Shown: piece by piece, positions 33,201 to 48,200 of the stretch
Layout of the letters: each line of letters begins with the position of its first letter
How positions within the stretch are numbered: position 1 is the first letter of the stretch
Source: Xenopus tropicalis
Lineage: Eukaryota; Chordata; Amphibia; Anura; Pipidae
Length of the DNA: 64,000 bases
Reading direction: 5' to 3'
Assembly: GCF_000004195.4 (NCBI RefSeq)
Contig: NC_030681.2
Span: 91,519,681 to 91,583,680, forward strand
Program-made: the position numbers and the translations under genes
The notes under the pieces: generated by a model
Databases searched by the model: none
The model's input: the letters and a program-made list of their open reading frames with translations, nothing else
What the model was told of the DNA's origin: nothing

Positions 33201-36200
33201 AAAAGTTCTGTGACATTTTCGAATTGTCACACAAAAAACAACACTACTTTTTTTGAATTGTCACACTAAAACACAGCTTAAAAAATCCTCTAACAATTTG
33301 GAGCAAAGAAAGATCTTCCAGGAAAAGGAAGGGACTTTTGCCATTGACTTCTACAAGATCTACAAGTTTAGATGGTGAATTGTCGGATTCAGATTTTTAG
33401 CAGTTTTTTCCGCATAGTAAATCTCGGAAAAGTCACAACTTTTCCTACGACTTTTGCAGCTAAAAAAAGCTGAATAGAAAAAAACCCCAAAAAAATCCAT
33501 TAGTAAATGGCCCCCTTTGTGTGTATATATCCTAATTTTTTTAATGTCCATAATGCAGGTGATGTGCCAATGGGTGAAAAACAGTGTTGTCCGTACCTCC
33601 TGCATTAGGGCAAGTAGTAAAGGCTCCTTTGCTGATACCACCACTATTGATTCATAACTTGTGCAGGTAAAGGATGTGTAAGGGGAGGGAAAGGGCACAC
33701 TTATGTGCTTCCACCCACCCCTCATGAGTACAGAAATGCAAAAGCAGTGCTGTATTTATGGAAGTAAGCGAAGATCCATGAGTTACATTCTGGGGTATGC
33801 ACACACAGATGCTGCCTGTCTTTTACACTTTACATCCTGCCACGGCATCTATAAATGATCACATTCTAAGCAACTTCTGGTGTTCACATGTGGGCAGTTA
33901 AATAACTAGTTTGCTGGATTTGGGGTTTTGCTAAAGTAAAGATTAAAAAAGTAAGATTAAAAAGCCCTGTAGATGGGAAACTCAGGCTTGGAATATTATG
34001 ACTATTGTGAAAAATTGCAAATAAGAAAAAGTGTGTTTTGACTGTTTTTAACCCTGCAACAAACATTTTCCAAATAATGAGAAAACAAATCTACAGGTAT
34101 ATCTATCAATAGTAAAAAATAACTGTAATACAATTATGTGGTACATTACAGAAATAAATGTGATTGTATGATTGTGTAAAAAAAAGGCACCAAATCCTGC
34201 ATTTTGGGAACTTGGATTTAGCATAAGGCTTAGGGTTCATACCTGGATAATGTACAAATTAAAGTTTAGATTTTGGCCACACCTGTTGGGGAGAATTTAT
34301 TTGCAAGTTTTTGCAAAATGCAAAAAAATTTTTGACCATTCAGTTATTCATTAACTAATGCAAATATGCTACCAAACACATAAGGGATGACTCACTAAAG
34401 TGCGATAAAAAGAGCGCTATTTATAGCATGCGTTAAAAATTTTATTGCGTCTTATTTTTCGCGTCTTAACGTACGATTCACTAAAAGGATACTTGTGTTA
34501 ATTTAGACGCGATGCTGTTTGCGTTATTTAAGTCGCAAAGACTATTTTCATGCGGTATTTGATGCAATGCGCGCAAATTAATGCAACACGCACAGATTGT
34601 CACCGCGTGCGAAAAACGCACGCCACGTTAGCCATACACACCATTACTTTCGGAAAAATACTGTTCTGAAAATGACCATTTCCCTGCAAACTGGAGGATG
34701 CATCACACAATCCTTATTGTGGTGCCAAAAGCTCATGAACTTTTCTATAATTACTGCCTGCCCCAAGTAGGTGTTGATTTTCACAATATTAAGCGCATCT
34801 AAGTGTTTGTGAATCATGCGTTAGTATTATTTCTGTGCGCTAATTAACGCAATGCATTAAAATTAACGCATTCGGTCGCGTGCTATTTAACGCATGCGAT
34901 TTGTGACTTAATGCATGCGATAATACTTTAGTGAATAGCGCATTTTTTTCGCATCAATTTTAATGCAAAAAAGCATGCGATAAGCGTTATCGCACTTTAG
35001 TGAATCAACCCCATAGTGCAATGCTAAATAAAATACATTATAAATGAAGTTGTTAAATTAACACACAAATACAGTATTTATTTGATTGAGATTGGACAGC
35101 TGTAATTTGTTTTACCTTGAGCATACATTGACTGATATCCGGTTATGGCTATCGCTGTCATTTACTGTTGCACTCATCTTAAATACCTCTGAAGGAACTG
35201 CTTCTCCTTTACTGTTGTAAACAACCTTTAGCTGTAATACAAATACAAATGTTAATGTAATACAAATAATTATTTTCTGTGAATACCAGATAAACTACAT
35301 TTTTATACATTTTATGTCTTTATAATGGTTATGGTGGTGTTGGGTTTTTAGACAATGCAACATTTTCAATGCATGCTTGTGGGCTTTCACTTTCCTTCAT
35401 TGTGGAGCAAACAACCACATTAAGAAAGAAACAAAATGAGAGAGAGCAAAAAAAAAAAGCAGTTAACTGACTTGTGTGTTTATATACAGCACAATAAAGG
35501 GAAACTATACCCCTATAAAAATATATTGCAAAAAACAGCCCATATGTAAAACACTAGTCCATCAAAATAAACCATTTTCATAAAACTATACTTTTCTACT
35601 AGTATACGCCAGTGAATAATCCTAAAAAAAAAAAAATTGCCATTTAAAGTGGCTTGCACTATTCTCTGTGTTTACATACAACCCAAGATCTCACATACAT
35701 GCTCAGTTACAACCACCAATCAATGGACAAAGCTAATTTTTTTACTCCAACACTTATTCCTGTTTCAGTTAGAGCTGTATTTCCTGTTAGGTGATACCCG
35801 AGGGAGCACATAACCGACCTCAAAATGGTGGTTAATGGTAAAAGATGTAAAAGGGCAATATTAAGTGATATATACTGTATATACAGGATACAGTAGAAAG
35901 AGCAAGGTTTTATTGAAAATAGTCCAACATTTCAATCACAAACGCGCTATTCAGGGAAAAATCACCAAAGCGGAGCACTTTGTGTGTTTGAGACATTGGA
36001 CATTTTTCAATAAAACCTTTTATCTTTTGTGTGTGTGGTATTCTCCCTCTATATTTTCATGTTTGACCTGCCCTTTTACATTATATATTTATATATATGC
36101 CAGTGCTGCGTACATACGTAGCGCTTTATAAATAAAGATATACATACATACATACAATATGGTATATAATGTATTATTATATAAATCATTGTCAGTTAAT

Positions 36201-39200
36201 AACAGTACAGTTTTCTGTACTTTGCTACAGAAAATATTTGCCTTTACATCCTTTCCCTTGATCTACCATTTAGTGATGGGCTGTGTGCTCCCTCAGAAAT
36301 CACATGACCAGAAATAATGCAGCTCTAACTGTAACAGGAAGAAGTGTGGCCGTAAAAGACAAAACTCTGTCCATTAATTGGCTGATGGGGCCTAGCAGTC
36401 TGTGTGCCTTGGCTTGTTTGTGCGCACTGTGAATCTAATGATCCCAGGAGACAGCCCTTAATTCTTAAAATGGCAATTTTCTATTTAGGATTATTCAATA
36501 GCACATACTATTTTTCTGAAAATGGTTTATTTAGATGATACAGGGTTTTACGTATGAGTTGGTTTATGCAATATATTTTCTTGATCTTTTTTTTACATAC
36601 TTCTGCTGGCTAGCCATTTGGGGTCCTGACCATTGCTCTGCAAGGACCTATCATAAAGCTTCCATTTACTGCCCCAGCAGAAATACTGCCTGAAACCACT
36701 CCCCACCAAGTGGGAACTCTATACCTCCAATTAAGCTCCCTACTTTGGCCCTCTCCATATGGGGTTAGCGTCTACAGCACCCTACTAGCCTGTATGTAGT
36801 ATTCCTTCTGCCCAGGACTCTGGTGAACCTCTCTGGCTGGTCTTTTGGGCTTTTTAGGCTGGATACTTTTTAAACTTTCCACAATTTTTAAATAGCACTC
36901 TGCTCCTTGTCAACTGATCTGTTCTTGTTAAGTGGAAAAACTTAACAAGATGGCATCCATCATAACTAGACTGAGTGCCAACCTAACACCAACTGGATGG
37001 CACACACCTACTAGAGAAGTGAGAGCATGTGACACCCAATACACACTCTATACATCTGTAACATAGTTACAAAGTAAGATTTAGGAGGGTCCCCTTTGTT
37101 TGAAATAAAAGCAGCTACCAGTAGGGCAGAAATGTTGTATGTTATATTTTGGGTTTCTCTACCAGCCCAAGGTAACCACAACCCTTTAGCAGGGAGGTTT
37201 TGTGCCTCCAAAGATGCCCCAGTAACTCCCCATCTTGTTTTCTGCTGCTTCCCTACACATACACTGTGCTGCTGTCACTTACTGAGCTTAGGGGCTGACC
37301 TAAAAAATACTGCATAAATAGAGTACAAATGTAACAGTAAAAAGCTGATTAGTAATTCATTTAGATTCACATTACATGATAAAGCTAAAACCAGGGCATT
37401 TGCATCACAATTGAATAATTAGCCCTGTAGCATCAGCTTATATGACAGACAACCCTCATTTTCTGCTTGAAAATCTGCAATGACCCCTAAGCTCAGCTTC
37501 TCAACGGCTGATCAGACCACACTGAGCATGTACACTGTCCTGGACAGTTCCGGGGAGGTGGGGGGATAGAATCCAACATGGGGAGCTCCTGTGACAACTG
37601 TAATGACCTATATCATTACTATTATAGAGATGCTGAAACTTTAAGCCAGTGCAGTCAGTTTATAATATAAAATATGGCATTTCTAGTCATATTCATTTTT
37701 AGAGTTTAGTTCTCCATTAAGGCATCAACTATATACTGTGTACTATACCTGGAGCTGTAACTGTGACTAACTAAAAAACCTTGTTCACCGGTTCCCTGCT
37801 CCCCTACTTCACTAACAGGTTGTTTCCCTTAGGGCACAATCTTCTTTACTGGGGGCTTCTGGCTTCTGTTCCAAGCTCTCAGGCCTGGTAACAGGTGGCA
37901 TCCAAAAGAGCCATGTGCTCCCTCCCATTAAATAACTATGAACAGGGACTTGTCAGAATACCCTTGAGCCAATAGAGAATAGTTCTCTTCCAAAGTGCAT
38001 GGGTAGTTTGGTGCATAGATGCATAGGTAGGTGTATAGATAGCCCACTACATATTTATGGGTCATTGTGACTTCAGTGAAGCCACTTTGCTGTAGGGATG
38101 TAGCGAACATCGCCAAAAATGTTCGCGGACCCGTTCGCGGACTTTCGGCAAAACTCGCGAATATTCGCGAACTTTGCGAACCCCATAGACTTCAATGGGA
38201 AGGCGAACTTTAAAACCTAGAAAAGCCATTTCTGTAACAGTTCGCTACATCTCTACTTTGCTGTTATTGCATGAAAATCAAAAGGAAAGAAAAGCTGGAA
38301 TGTAAGTTTACTGGAGTGATAAATCCTTATTTTAATGGTTTTTGTACTATTCATATTAATATCAACTCTTGATAATTTTAGACATAGCATATTAATGCCA
38401 ATAAAACCAGCAGAGTAGAAGGAAATTCAGAATTTAAATAGAATTGTGGAGGGGATATTTTAATGGTAGGTCATCTTACTAAGTTAATATGTACAGTACT
38501 TATTCTCAGATTGTCTGGGTTCACTCATGCTAGCCTGCTGCCCATGTTTATTGCTTTACTGCCCAACCTGATCTTTACTTTTTTCTGTTGTCGTGCATTT
38601 ATCTTTCAGCTTTCTTGCAAAGTTCAAATTTCTGGCTCTGCTGGCCTCTGTAGACCTTGACACACCAACCAACAGCTTACTGTGAATCTTGTCATAGTGT
38701 TAAAATAAAGGGGAAGTTGTAGAAACAAATTTCTTAGTAGTGACATATTTGCTGTGGTCGTCAAATAATCAGAAACACACCTGCAAAAGAGCTGCTCCTT
38801 CGCCAGCTGCAGAAACAACCAGTTCCAATGGCTCGAGTGCATAAATCTACGATTGATAGAAAGCAAGCATTAGCTTGTGTTAAAAAGGGTGTGTCAGATT
38901 ACAAAATATTATCATAAGAAAGTACATTATTTTACCTGCTGACTTTGTAAAACCAGAAGATTTTCATTTGTGATGTTAAATGTATTTGGTACAATAGATC
39001 CTGAATCAGTAACTGACACAGTCAGAGAAGTATTGTTAGAAGTTGGAACCAATGTCATAAACTTGGTTAAAGCCAGGAGAGCCATAACGGTATCCTACAG
39101 AAATACACATATGGAACTTTATAGCATTATCAGCTTTACACCATTAAATGCATGGCACAAAATGTCAAGTAAGCCACTGATAGCAGCCCAGCTTGGAGGA

Positions 39201-42200
39201 GGGGCAGCATGACCCAGGCTCAGCCCATGCCTGAGCCCAATAGGTGGGTTTAATTTGATGGGAAGGGTTGATACTGGGGGAGGAGTAGGTGGCCATTTTA
39301 GCTTGAGGAGAGGTTAGCTTTTCACCATTTTATGGTAGCAAGTAAGAAAGCAAAGTTCCCCACCTGCCCTCCCTAGATGGGGGTGGTATCCATGGTTTTA
39401 TTGGTTGTTTTCTTAGTTGTCACAAATGTGGCCATTGAGGGCTGGGGTACATGAGTTTGTAGTTAGTTAGTGGGAATATGAGAAAATTGAAGGCCAGATT
39501 TTTGAAGGATATTTGTCACAGCGGTGGACGGGCCCTTGTCAGTCTGCTGGGAAAATATTTGGGCTAGTAAAAGAGGCCTATCTTGGTGGGATGGTTTAAC
39601 CCCTAAGGTAGTGGCCATTATTTTAAAAGGTGATGGCGGGGGGCTCCAGGTAAGGCGGAGTCTTTTTATAAGTACGGTTGACGGCTATCCTCTGGGCTAG
39701 GACGCTTTACGGCTGGAGGATAAGTTATACTGTATATTTATACAATATATAAAAAAAATAGACGCGGGCGACAAAAATTTTTCAATGTTTCGCAAATTTT
39801 CTTGCCGCAAATTTTATGGCGAAGCAAAACGGGACAGATTCGCTCATCACTAATTATAAATGATGTAATGCGAAGATGGACACTCTATATCCATGTTTGG
39901 ATTGTTTTGCTGAAACTAATAAAGCTGTGGCCAGTATCATTCCAAGATGATAGTATCACACATTTTATTGGGTAGAGAGTTTAGCGTGAGGATGCAGTGG
40001 ATGATGCCAGGGTCATGTAATGTAAAAAAATTAATTAGTAATGATTGTTCTCTTTTATAAGAAAAGTAATGCACTCTCTCTGTGTAAGCTATTACCTGGG
40101 TAGAAGAATATCCCCCAAGGTGATTCCTGTGCTGGCTCAGCCAATTCATGATAGGAACGCCTTCCGCAATCCTGTTTTGCTGGCAGTGGGAGAGCAGTGC
40201 ATAAGCAGCTGTCTCAATATCTGCAGAAAGGGGCTGCCAGTCATTTGATGGGTCAATTCCAGAAGACCAATACCTTTGCAACCCTAAAGGAATACAAATC
40301 ACTGTAAAGTTAGGGGCCCATTTACTAAGGTTTATTGAGAAAATTTTCTATTTTTTTTAATGTTTCGTTTTTGCTTTATGTATGTGTTTTTGGCAGTATA
40401 CCATTGTATACTGCCATAGATACATATAAGTACAGTATACTATTTTACATACATAAAGTATACTATTTTACATACATAAATATACTGTACATACAATATA
40501 TTATTTTTTCTCAGAGTATTCTCTCGAAAAACTTTTAGAACTTTTTTTAAAAACCAGGACCGTTTGAGATTTATAAAACTTTGTGTGACTTTTTTTAAGA
40601 AAGAACAAAAAACCTCAGGTTTAAACTGCAGAGAACCATTGAGTCCTATGGAAGGCTTTTAATGTTCAAATGTTTGGAATTTTATTGTAAAAAAACCACA
40701 AAGAAATTGAATAGTTATTGATAGCCTGTCCTTGAAACATTTTCCAGGGGAATTTAAGCACATTTTTCAAACACCCAATATCAAGGGGAAGTTAAACACA
40801 TATTTCACACATTTTTAAGGGCAACCTAAACACATTATTGTTTTCTTTTTCTGTTTCACACACTTTCAAGAGAGACTTTACCACATTATTGTTTTCTATT
40901 TCACACACTTTCAAGGGCAACTTAAAACACATTTTTCTCGCAAGCTTTCAAGTAGAACATAAAGGGATACTGTCATTTTTATGGTGTACTTTTTATTTCT
41001 AAATTGCACTGTTTATATAGCAAATAATTCATTTAAAATTCCATTTTTGAACCCACAAATGTATTTTTTTAGCTGTAACATTGGTGTGTAGGCAGCCATC
41101 TCAGTGCATTGTCTGAGCTTGCAGAACGAGCGAGCGCTACACATTAGAACTGCTTTCAGGTAACATATTGTTTCTCCTACTCCCATGTAACTGGAGGAGT
41201 CCCAAGCCGGACTTGGATTTCTTACTATTGGCTGCTATTGTGATATCTACTGGGAGCTGCTATCTTGCTGCCTTCCCATTGTTCTGCTGATCGGCTTCTG
41301 GGAGGAAAAGGAGGGGGGTGATATCACTCCAAGTTGCAGCTCAGCAGTAAAGTGTGACTGCAGTTTATCAGAGCACAGATCACATGGTTGTGGCACCCAG
41401 GGAAATTAAGAATATGGCTAGCCCCATGTTAAATTTAAAAATGAAATATAAAAAAATCTGTTTCAATGCAGGATTCTGCTGGTGAAGCTCTATTATTTGA
41501 TGAAGTATTCCTTCAAATACATTGTTTTCCAAAATGCAAGTGAGGAAAAATGGAGGATTCATGGAAACGAATGTCCAGTTAAATGTGACAATTTTTTTTT
41601 ATAATCGGCAATATATTCTGGAAACTTTCATAAAATGTATCCAAAACTCTCAAATTTTTGGAGTCAAACATTTTGGATAAAAATAAAGCAAAATTCAAAA
41701 CTTTCATAGATAGACTTACAAATTATTGTGACTATTAATAAATACATTTTTTTTTTTAAATCAAAAAAACTTTCAGGAGTTTATGTGAATTTCTAAGAAC
41801 AAAAAAAATCAGATTTTTAGTAAATCTGACCAATAGTTTATTGTAACTTTTTCATATTGACATAAGCTTTAAACTACCTACCAGTACTGTTTGCTCTTGA
41901 GTTAAGCTGAGTGAGTGCTGCTGCTGCCTTGGAGCTATTGGCCACTGATAAAGCATAGGCCACAATTGATAAAGTGTAATTACTGGTAATACCTTCTTCT
42001 GTCTTGTTCTCAAGGTATTGTATTGTTTTATTCATTCTGTATGTAACATTCTCCAAAAAGAAAATATGACTTAAAAATGGTAAAATAGACAACACTGACA
42101 TACATTGATAGATACCTGCAGTATTAGATAAATGTACATTCTGGATAGTGGTTGGGGTATTGATATCAATAACTTGATAAAGCCCACCCAGACACACAAA

Positions 42201-45200
42201 AAGGCTGCTTAGATCATAAAACAAACTTTTGGTTCAGGCTGGTCAAAGCCTATAAGTCACCTTTCATGGGTGTATGCATCCCTGAATGACACATAAGTGA
42301 TGACAATATTTGGTTGCTATTTCTGATCTCATGCCTGGCAATCTGTGGATTATGGCAAATGCCAAAGGGGCAGCTGTAATTTGCCATACACAGCTACTAC
42401 TGAGTGGGCTGTTGCTGGCGCTGTGTACTTGAAATACCAGGGCCTATTTTGAGATCCCTGTCCAGCCCTGTTCACTTAGTTGGGTACAAAAATGTAGTGT
42501 AGTAGTGTTAGAGTTATCTGTTCAAATTAGTTACCTTTTGGGCAGTCATATTATTTAATCTCAGTGGTTCTTAGCCAGTAGTTTAATGGAGTACTCTATG
42601 GGACATAATAAGTAGTCTGGTCAAACTTGCTTTGCTTTTCTTAGACCAGCTCTTCTTTCTGTGCTGACTGAAGAGCAGTTTCTAAAAAATCAGAATTGCG
42701 TATCTACTTAAGAGACAAAATGTTTGAAAAGCAAAGGTCTCTGCAGAGTTCATTGTGCCCCTCTGCATTCAAATATACAGCGATTCACACCGATACTTTC
42801 TAACCATTGTGCCTGTAATTTCTAACCACTAATGCTAGGAATCCTTCAGGGTTTCCCAGTTCAGTCTACTATAAATCTGCTCCTGAATATGAATCATTTT
42901 TTCCTTTGTGTATATTAGTATTTATTTTGGGGTTTGTAAAACTGTATAGGCATTTAGAGAATCATATTCCACTGCATATCTAGCTTAGTATAGAAAATAT
43001 TTGCATTCCAACTGTTGGGTTACTAGATATTGTGCAAATACTGTAATTTGCTTAACATTAACAAAATGGTTTATGTCTGTTAAATTCAAACAATCACTGC
43101 AGACATTTGATTGGTGTAGCTAAATCTTTGTTTTCGTGGTGGTAAACTTCTATTAGCCTTTTATTATTAAGCATTCACTATTCACCCTCTGTAGTTCAAG
43201 AGGGTGGGACCTGGGGTAACACAAGCACACAAATATGCAGAAAAACAAAGATGCACACAGCCACTTATAATTCGATTTTAAAAAAATATATTTTGGATAC
43301 ATGCAAATACCCAATCCTCCAAACCAGAGTTGGAAAAATACCAATACAGATCCTAACCCTTTAGTTGTACAGAGCCATAAATCCTCATAATTGCTGTCAG
43401 CTAAACACTGCGGACTCTGTCAAGCACATAACAGATCAGATTGATGTAGAACAAATCAATGTTTGTTATTACCCTTTCTATGAGATTTTATAACATAGAT
43501 CTGTTGTTCTTTTAAAGGATCTAAGATAACCAACCCCTGAATGCTCAGGTCAAGCAACATTCCTAGATCAATCTTTGATACATCTGCCTCTTATTCCTGA
43601 TGTTATGGGCCCTATACAGCTAATGTTGCCATAGTAATGGGCCAGAGGAATCTTGGTTTACACTAGAACAGCATGTGAAGTTTACCAGGTGAAGTTTACA
43701 GTTTACACCCACGAGGAAACACAAAGATTTGTAATAAAAATAGATATTTCACAAGAACAAAATGATGTCTAATCGTCATAATTTTACATGATTGCAAAAG
43801 GTTTAATTTTTACTTACTTTGTTGCCTTCATCTTCCAACAAAGCTATCAGTATGTATGCATTGTGGGCAATGACACCATTTGATCCACCCTGAAGGCGAG
43901 TATTTAGAATTTGTCCAGGTTCTTGGAAAATGCCTGTTTCTTCATCCAGGTTCTGAAATAACCATTCTTTTGTTCTATATAATACTTCTTCGTTTATGCT
44001 AATAAATTGACGAGCTTGGAGTAAACATCTTAGAACAAATGCAGAAAGCCTAGAAATATGATTTTCAACATGTTAAAGAGACTAATATATACTAAATATA
44101 TATCACAACATCACTGTTGGACATCATTTTAGTCATGCCATTAAAAAATAAGCACATCTGTTTAAATGAGCTATTTACCTGTTTGTAGTGAATGATTTCT
44201 GTGATTTCAACCAAGGATGAGTTTTGTTTTTTTTACTGATACAGAAAAATTGCCCATTGACTACAATGCATTTGGCGCGAGAAAAAAAATGTGGTGAAAA
44301 AAACAACCATTGACTCCAAAGCAAAATGTTGTGAATTTTTTGTTGCAAAGCAAAGTGGTGCACTTTCACGCATCCCTACTTGTAATGCATGGCATTTATT
44401 CATGTGTAAGGAAAACAAGAAAAGTGTATACTTTGATACATAAGTATTTTGGATAAACTAAAAGCTTACCAAGTACTCTCAGAATAATCCCTGCTTCCAA
44501 AAGCACTGAATGAACCACCAGATCTCCAGTAATTTAATTCTGTTTGGTAACCTTCATTCAAAATATTAAAAATTAAATCATTAGCATGACCATAACAATA
44601 ATATTCTATAGGCATTGGTGAGTCTACAATTATTTTAGGATTATTCCACCATTATGAAGTGCTTTATTGTCATTTTATAATGAAGGGAGGGGTTTAAGGA
44701 TTAATTTTAAAACAGGCATTTCAGAATAAATCAGTAGAATAATAACTAAAGCGTTTGGTAAGGCAACCAAACAAGATGACTTTGCAGAGCCCAATCGGGT
44801 TGATTCAAATTTTTGGTCCCCAGGCCAACAATTGGATCATAACAGGGGCCTATGCAGGCCCAGCGGGAGAGGCCTGCGCCGATGCAGCCCTCACCCAATT
44901 GGACTTCACAGATGCTGTCCAGCAATTTTCTACATTATGTATTATTTAATATTCATAAATTCCTGCAAACGAAGACTAACCTTTTTCCATGAAACGAATG
45001 GCTTTTGTTCTAAAATCTTCAGTTATCTGGTTAGTTGCTATTAAATATTGTAAACTATAAATGACTGGAGCAAAGTGAATCATGTTTTGTTCTCCACAAC
45101 CAGTGGGCAACTGAATCAGTGATTCAAGACCTTTAATTGATGGTGCAAGGAAGTTTCCTGTTGGAATATTGAAAAACAAGACATTTAACTAGAGGTACAT

Positions 45201-48200
45201 TTATAAAAACACTTTATTTGATAAAAACTTACCCATGTTCTGTTCATTCCTACTGGATATTTAGAAGAGTATTTAGCAAATGGTGAGCTCTAACTTTTAC
45301 CAATTGATAAAATCCCATAGGAATGAATAGAACATGGGTGAGTTTTAATCTATTAAACTCTAAACTCACATTTTCATAAATCTGCCATAGATCATAGGAC
45401 AATGGCAGACAATAACCGAAACCAAGTATATATGCTGTATATAGTACTTTAATATCACTATTTTGTTGTGTCTTATCTGTGATAAATTAATAGTTAAGAA
45501 TTCTAAAATTTAATTGGAACGTATGTTGACAGAAAAAAAATGTACTTTCAGAGGTCTTTTCTGCAGCTACCTTATAAATAGTAAATCCAGAAGTTGATCG
45601 AGGAACAGACCTGCTAGAGGGAGTTAAGCACTAATAAAAAAAAGACGCAGATCACTGAAAACCGTGTCATTGTTTTACAGGTATTAGCACTTAACATCAG
45701 TCAACATCAGTTAATTTCCAGGTTTACTCTTTTGAAGGTGGTGGCAGGAAAGGCCTTTAAAGGGGCGTTCTTAATTAAATCTATTGATTTTTTTAACTAT
45801 TAAATGTTATTGGATTAAACATAAAATGTATGTTTATTCGCTGATTTATGATGATTTTTTTAGCTATTAATTATCACTGCTAGTCTACCAAATAATAAAT
45901 GTGATATTAAAGGTTTTGGTTGCAAACACCGGAATAAAAGTTTGTACAAGTTATTCAGTTGTAGTATTGTCTCAGGTACAGTATTACATTGCTTAGTTGA
46001 CAATACACTTTACATAGCTGTGCATGGAACCATAAAACAATTCATACCAGTAATGCTGAGAGATGCTTGTTTGGTGTCAACTACCACATCAACAGGAAAA
46101 GTGAATGATAATTTTTTTGCATGAGCTCCAGCTTTTAAAATAACACTGCTGGAATAAACGTGCTGTATGCCTTCAGCCTGAAGTAAAACAAGAAGACAGA
46201 GTTTAAATATTTGTAAAAACATTTCTATATACATACACAATATATTGTTTATTCATACAGCTGTGTCACATTTCTATGTACAGGTGTTGCTGTGTAACTA
46301 ATAACCCTACCACTAGGGTTGGCACCTTTCTTCAGCAAAAATACCAGTTAGGACATGGGGAGGGGGGAAAGAGTCAGTTAGGTGAGGCTGTGATGCAAAA
46401 TGGCCAGGGTTATGAGAATAATCGGGGCAGTGGGGGAAGGAGGGGGGAAATGCAGAAGACAACCCTACCAGGTGGCAAACCTACCTGCCACTAACACAAA
46501 AAAATACACATACTGGTTTATGACATGACAACTCTATTGAATTTTGTAGAGTTTGTATTTCTCCCTGTGGTTTCCTTCAATATTAAAAAGAGACTTAGGG
46601 GCACATTTACTTATCCACGAACGTCCGAAAGCGTCCGAATGCTTTTTTTTGTAATGATCGGTATTTTTGCAATTTTTTTGTCGCCGCCGCGATAGTTTCA
46701 TATTTTGCATGACTTTTTAGTTGCCGTTACGACTTTACCGTATATTTTCCGCAACTTTTTTGGCGCCATCGCGAAAAATTCGGATTGGTTTTTCCGCCAT
46801 TTACAATTGCTCAATACAAAAAATCGTGACGCCGACGAAAAAATCACGCAAAATACGATAAAGTCGTAACGGCGGCAAAAAAGTAGTGCAAATTACGAAA
46901 CAATCGCAAAGAAAAAAAATCGCAAAATTTTCGTTTCTAATCCGTTTTTTTCCCATTCGGGATTCGGATTCGAGGATTAGTAAATGTGCCCCTTAATCTA
47001 AGGGGCCTTAGACCATATGCTTCATTGACTCTTTAATGTGCTGCCTAAAATGTGGCAGTGTAATCTAAGTAAAGGATTTTAAGTAGTAAATGTTTTGTTC
47101 TGTGGAATAAGAGGACTTTACAATAAGGAAACCCATGAAATCACAAGGAAAATACTTGGAACTTAAAAGATAACAAAAATCAAAGTCAATGAAGTGATAG
47201 TGCTTTTCAGCATATAACAATACTGAATTCTATTTTTTCCCAGCTCCCAGGAATTATTTGCTGGACAAGTATGAAGAACAGTACAAAACATTATATACTA
47301 CCCATGCAATCACCAAAAGTGGTGCAATAAATACCTGGGCTCAGGGACAAAGATGGTGGAAATATTGACTCTAGGGGGCTGATTTACTAACCCACGAATT
47401 CGAATCCGAATTGGAAAAATTCCGTTTGGAAAACGAACATTTTGCGACTTTTTCGTATTTTTTGAGTTTTTTTCGGCGCCTTTACGACTTTTCGGAAATT
47501 ATCGCGACTTTTTCGTTACCAATACGATTTGCACAAAAAAACACGAGTTTTTCGTAGCCATTCCGAAAGTTGCGCAAAAACTGCCGATTTTTTCGTAGCG
47601 TTACAACTTGCGCGAAAAGTTGCGCCTTTTTCGTAGCGTTAAAACTTAAAAGGCGCGATGTTTCGCGCAAGTTTTAATGCTACGAAAAAATCGCAACTTT
47701 TCACGCAAGTTTTAACGCTACGAAAAAATCGCCAGATTTTGCGCAACTTTCGGAATGGCTACGAAAAACTCGCGTTTTTTCGCACAAATCGTATTGGTAA
47801 CGAAAAAGTCGCGATAATTTTCCGAAAAAATCGCAAAATACCGATCATTACGAAAAAAACGCAATTCGGCCCGTTCGTGAGTTAGTAAATGTGCCCCTAG
47901 TTGTCCTTTAACATAAGGGTAGTAATGCTAACCACTGTTCATCTACATTTTGTTTGTGTGATCAACAGTTATGTCACCTGACATTATAAGTCATACCAGA
48001 AGGTATGGTGGTTAAGTGGTTATTTATAAAACAAAAATTAAAAAAAGAATCCATCAGGAATTCCCAGTGGTTTGGAAATTAATATTTGAACTGGGAATTC
48101 CCGAGGGATTCAAAATAGTTTGAATTATATCAGGGATATTAATGTCAAAAATATTTTCCTATTAACGTATTTTTCAGAATTGTAACTATTGTTACAGCTG

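Noticed and set aside
47482..47885. Two similar peptides on opposite strands
   Set aside because: They result from a palindromic transposon. The similarity reflects the inverted arms.
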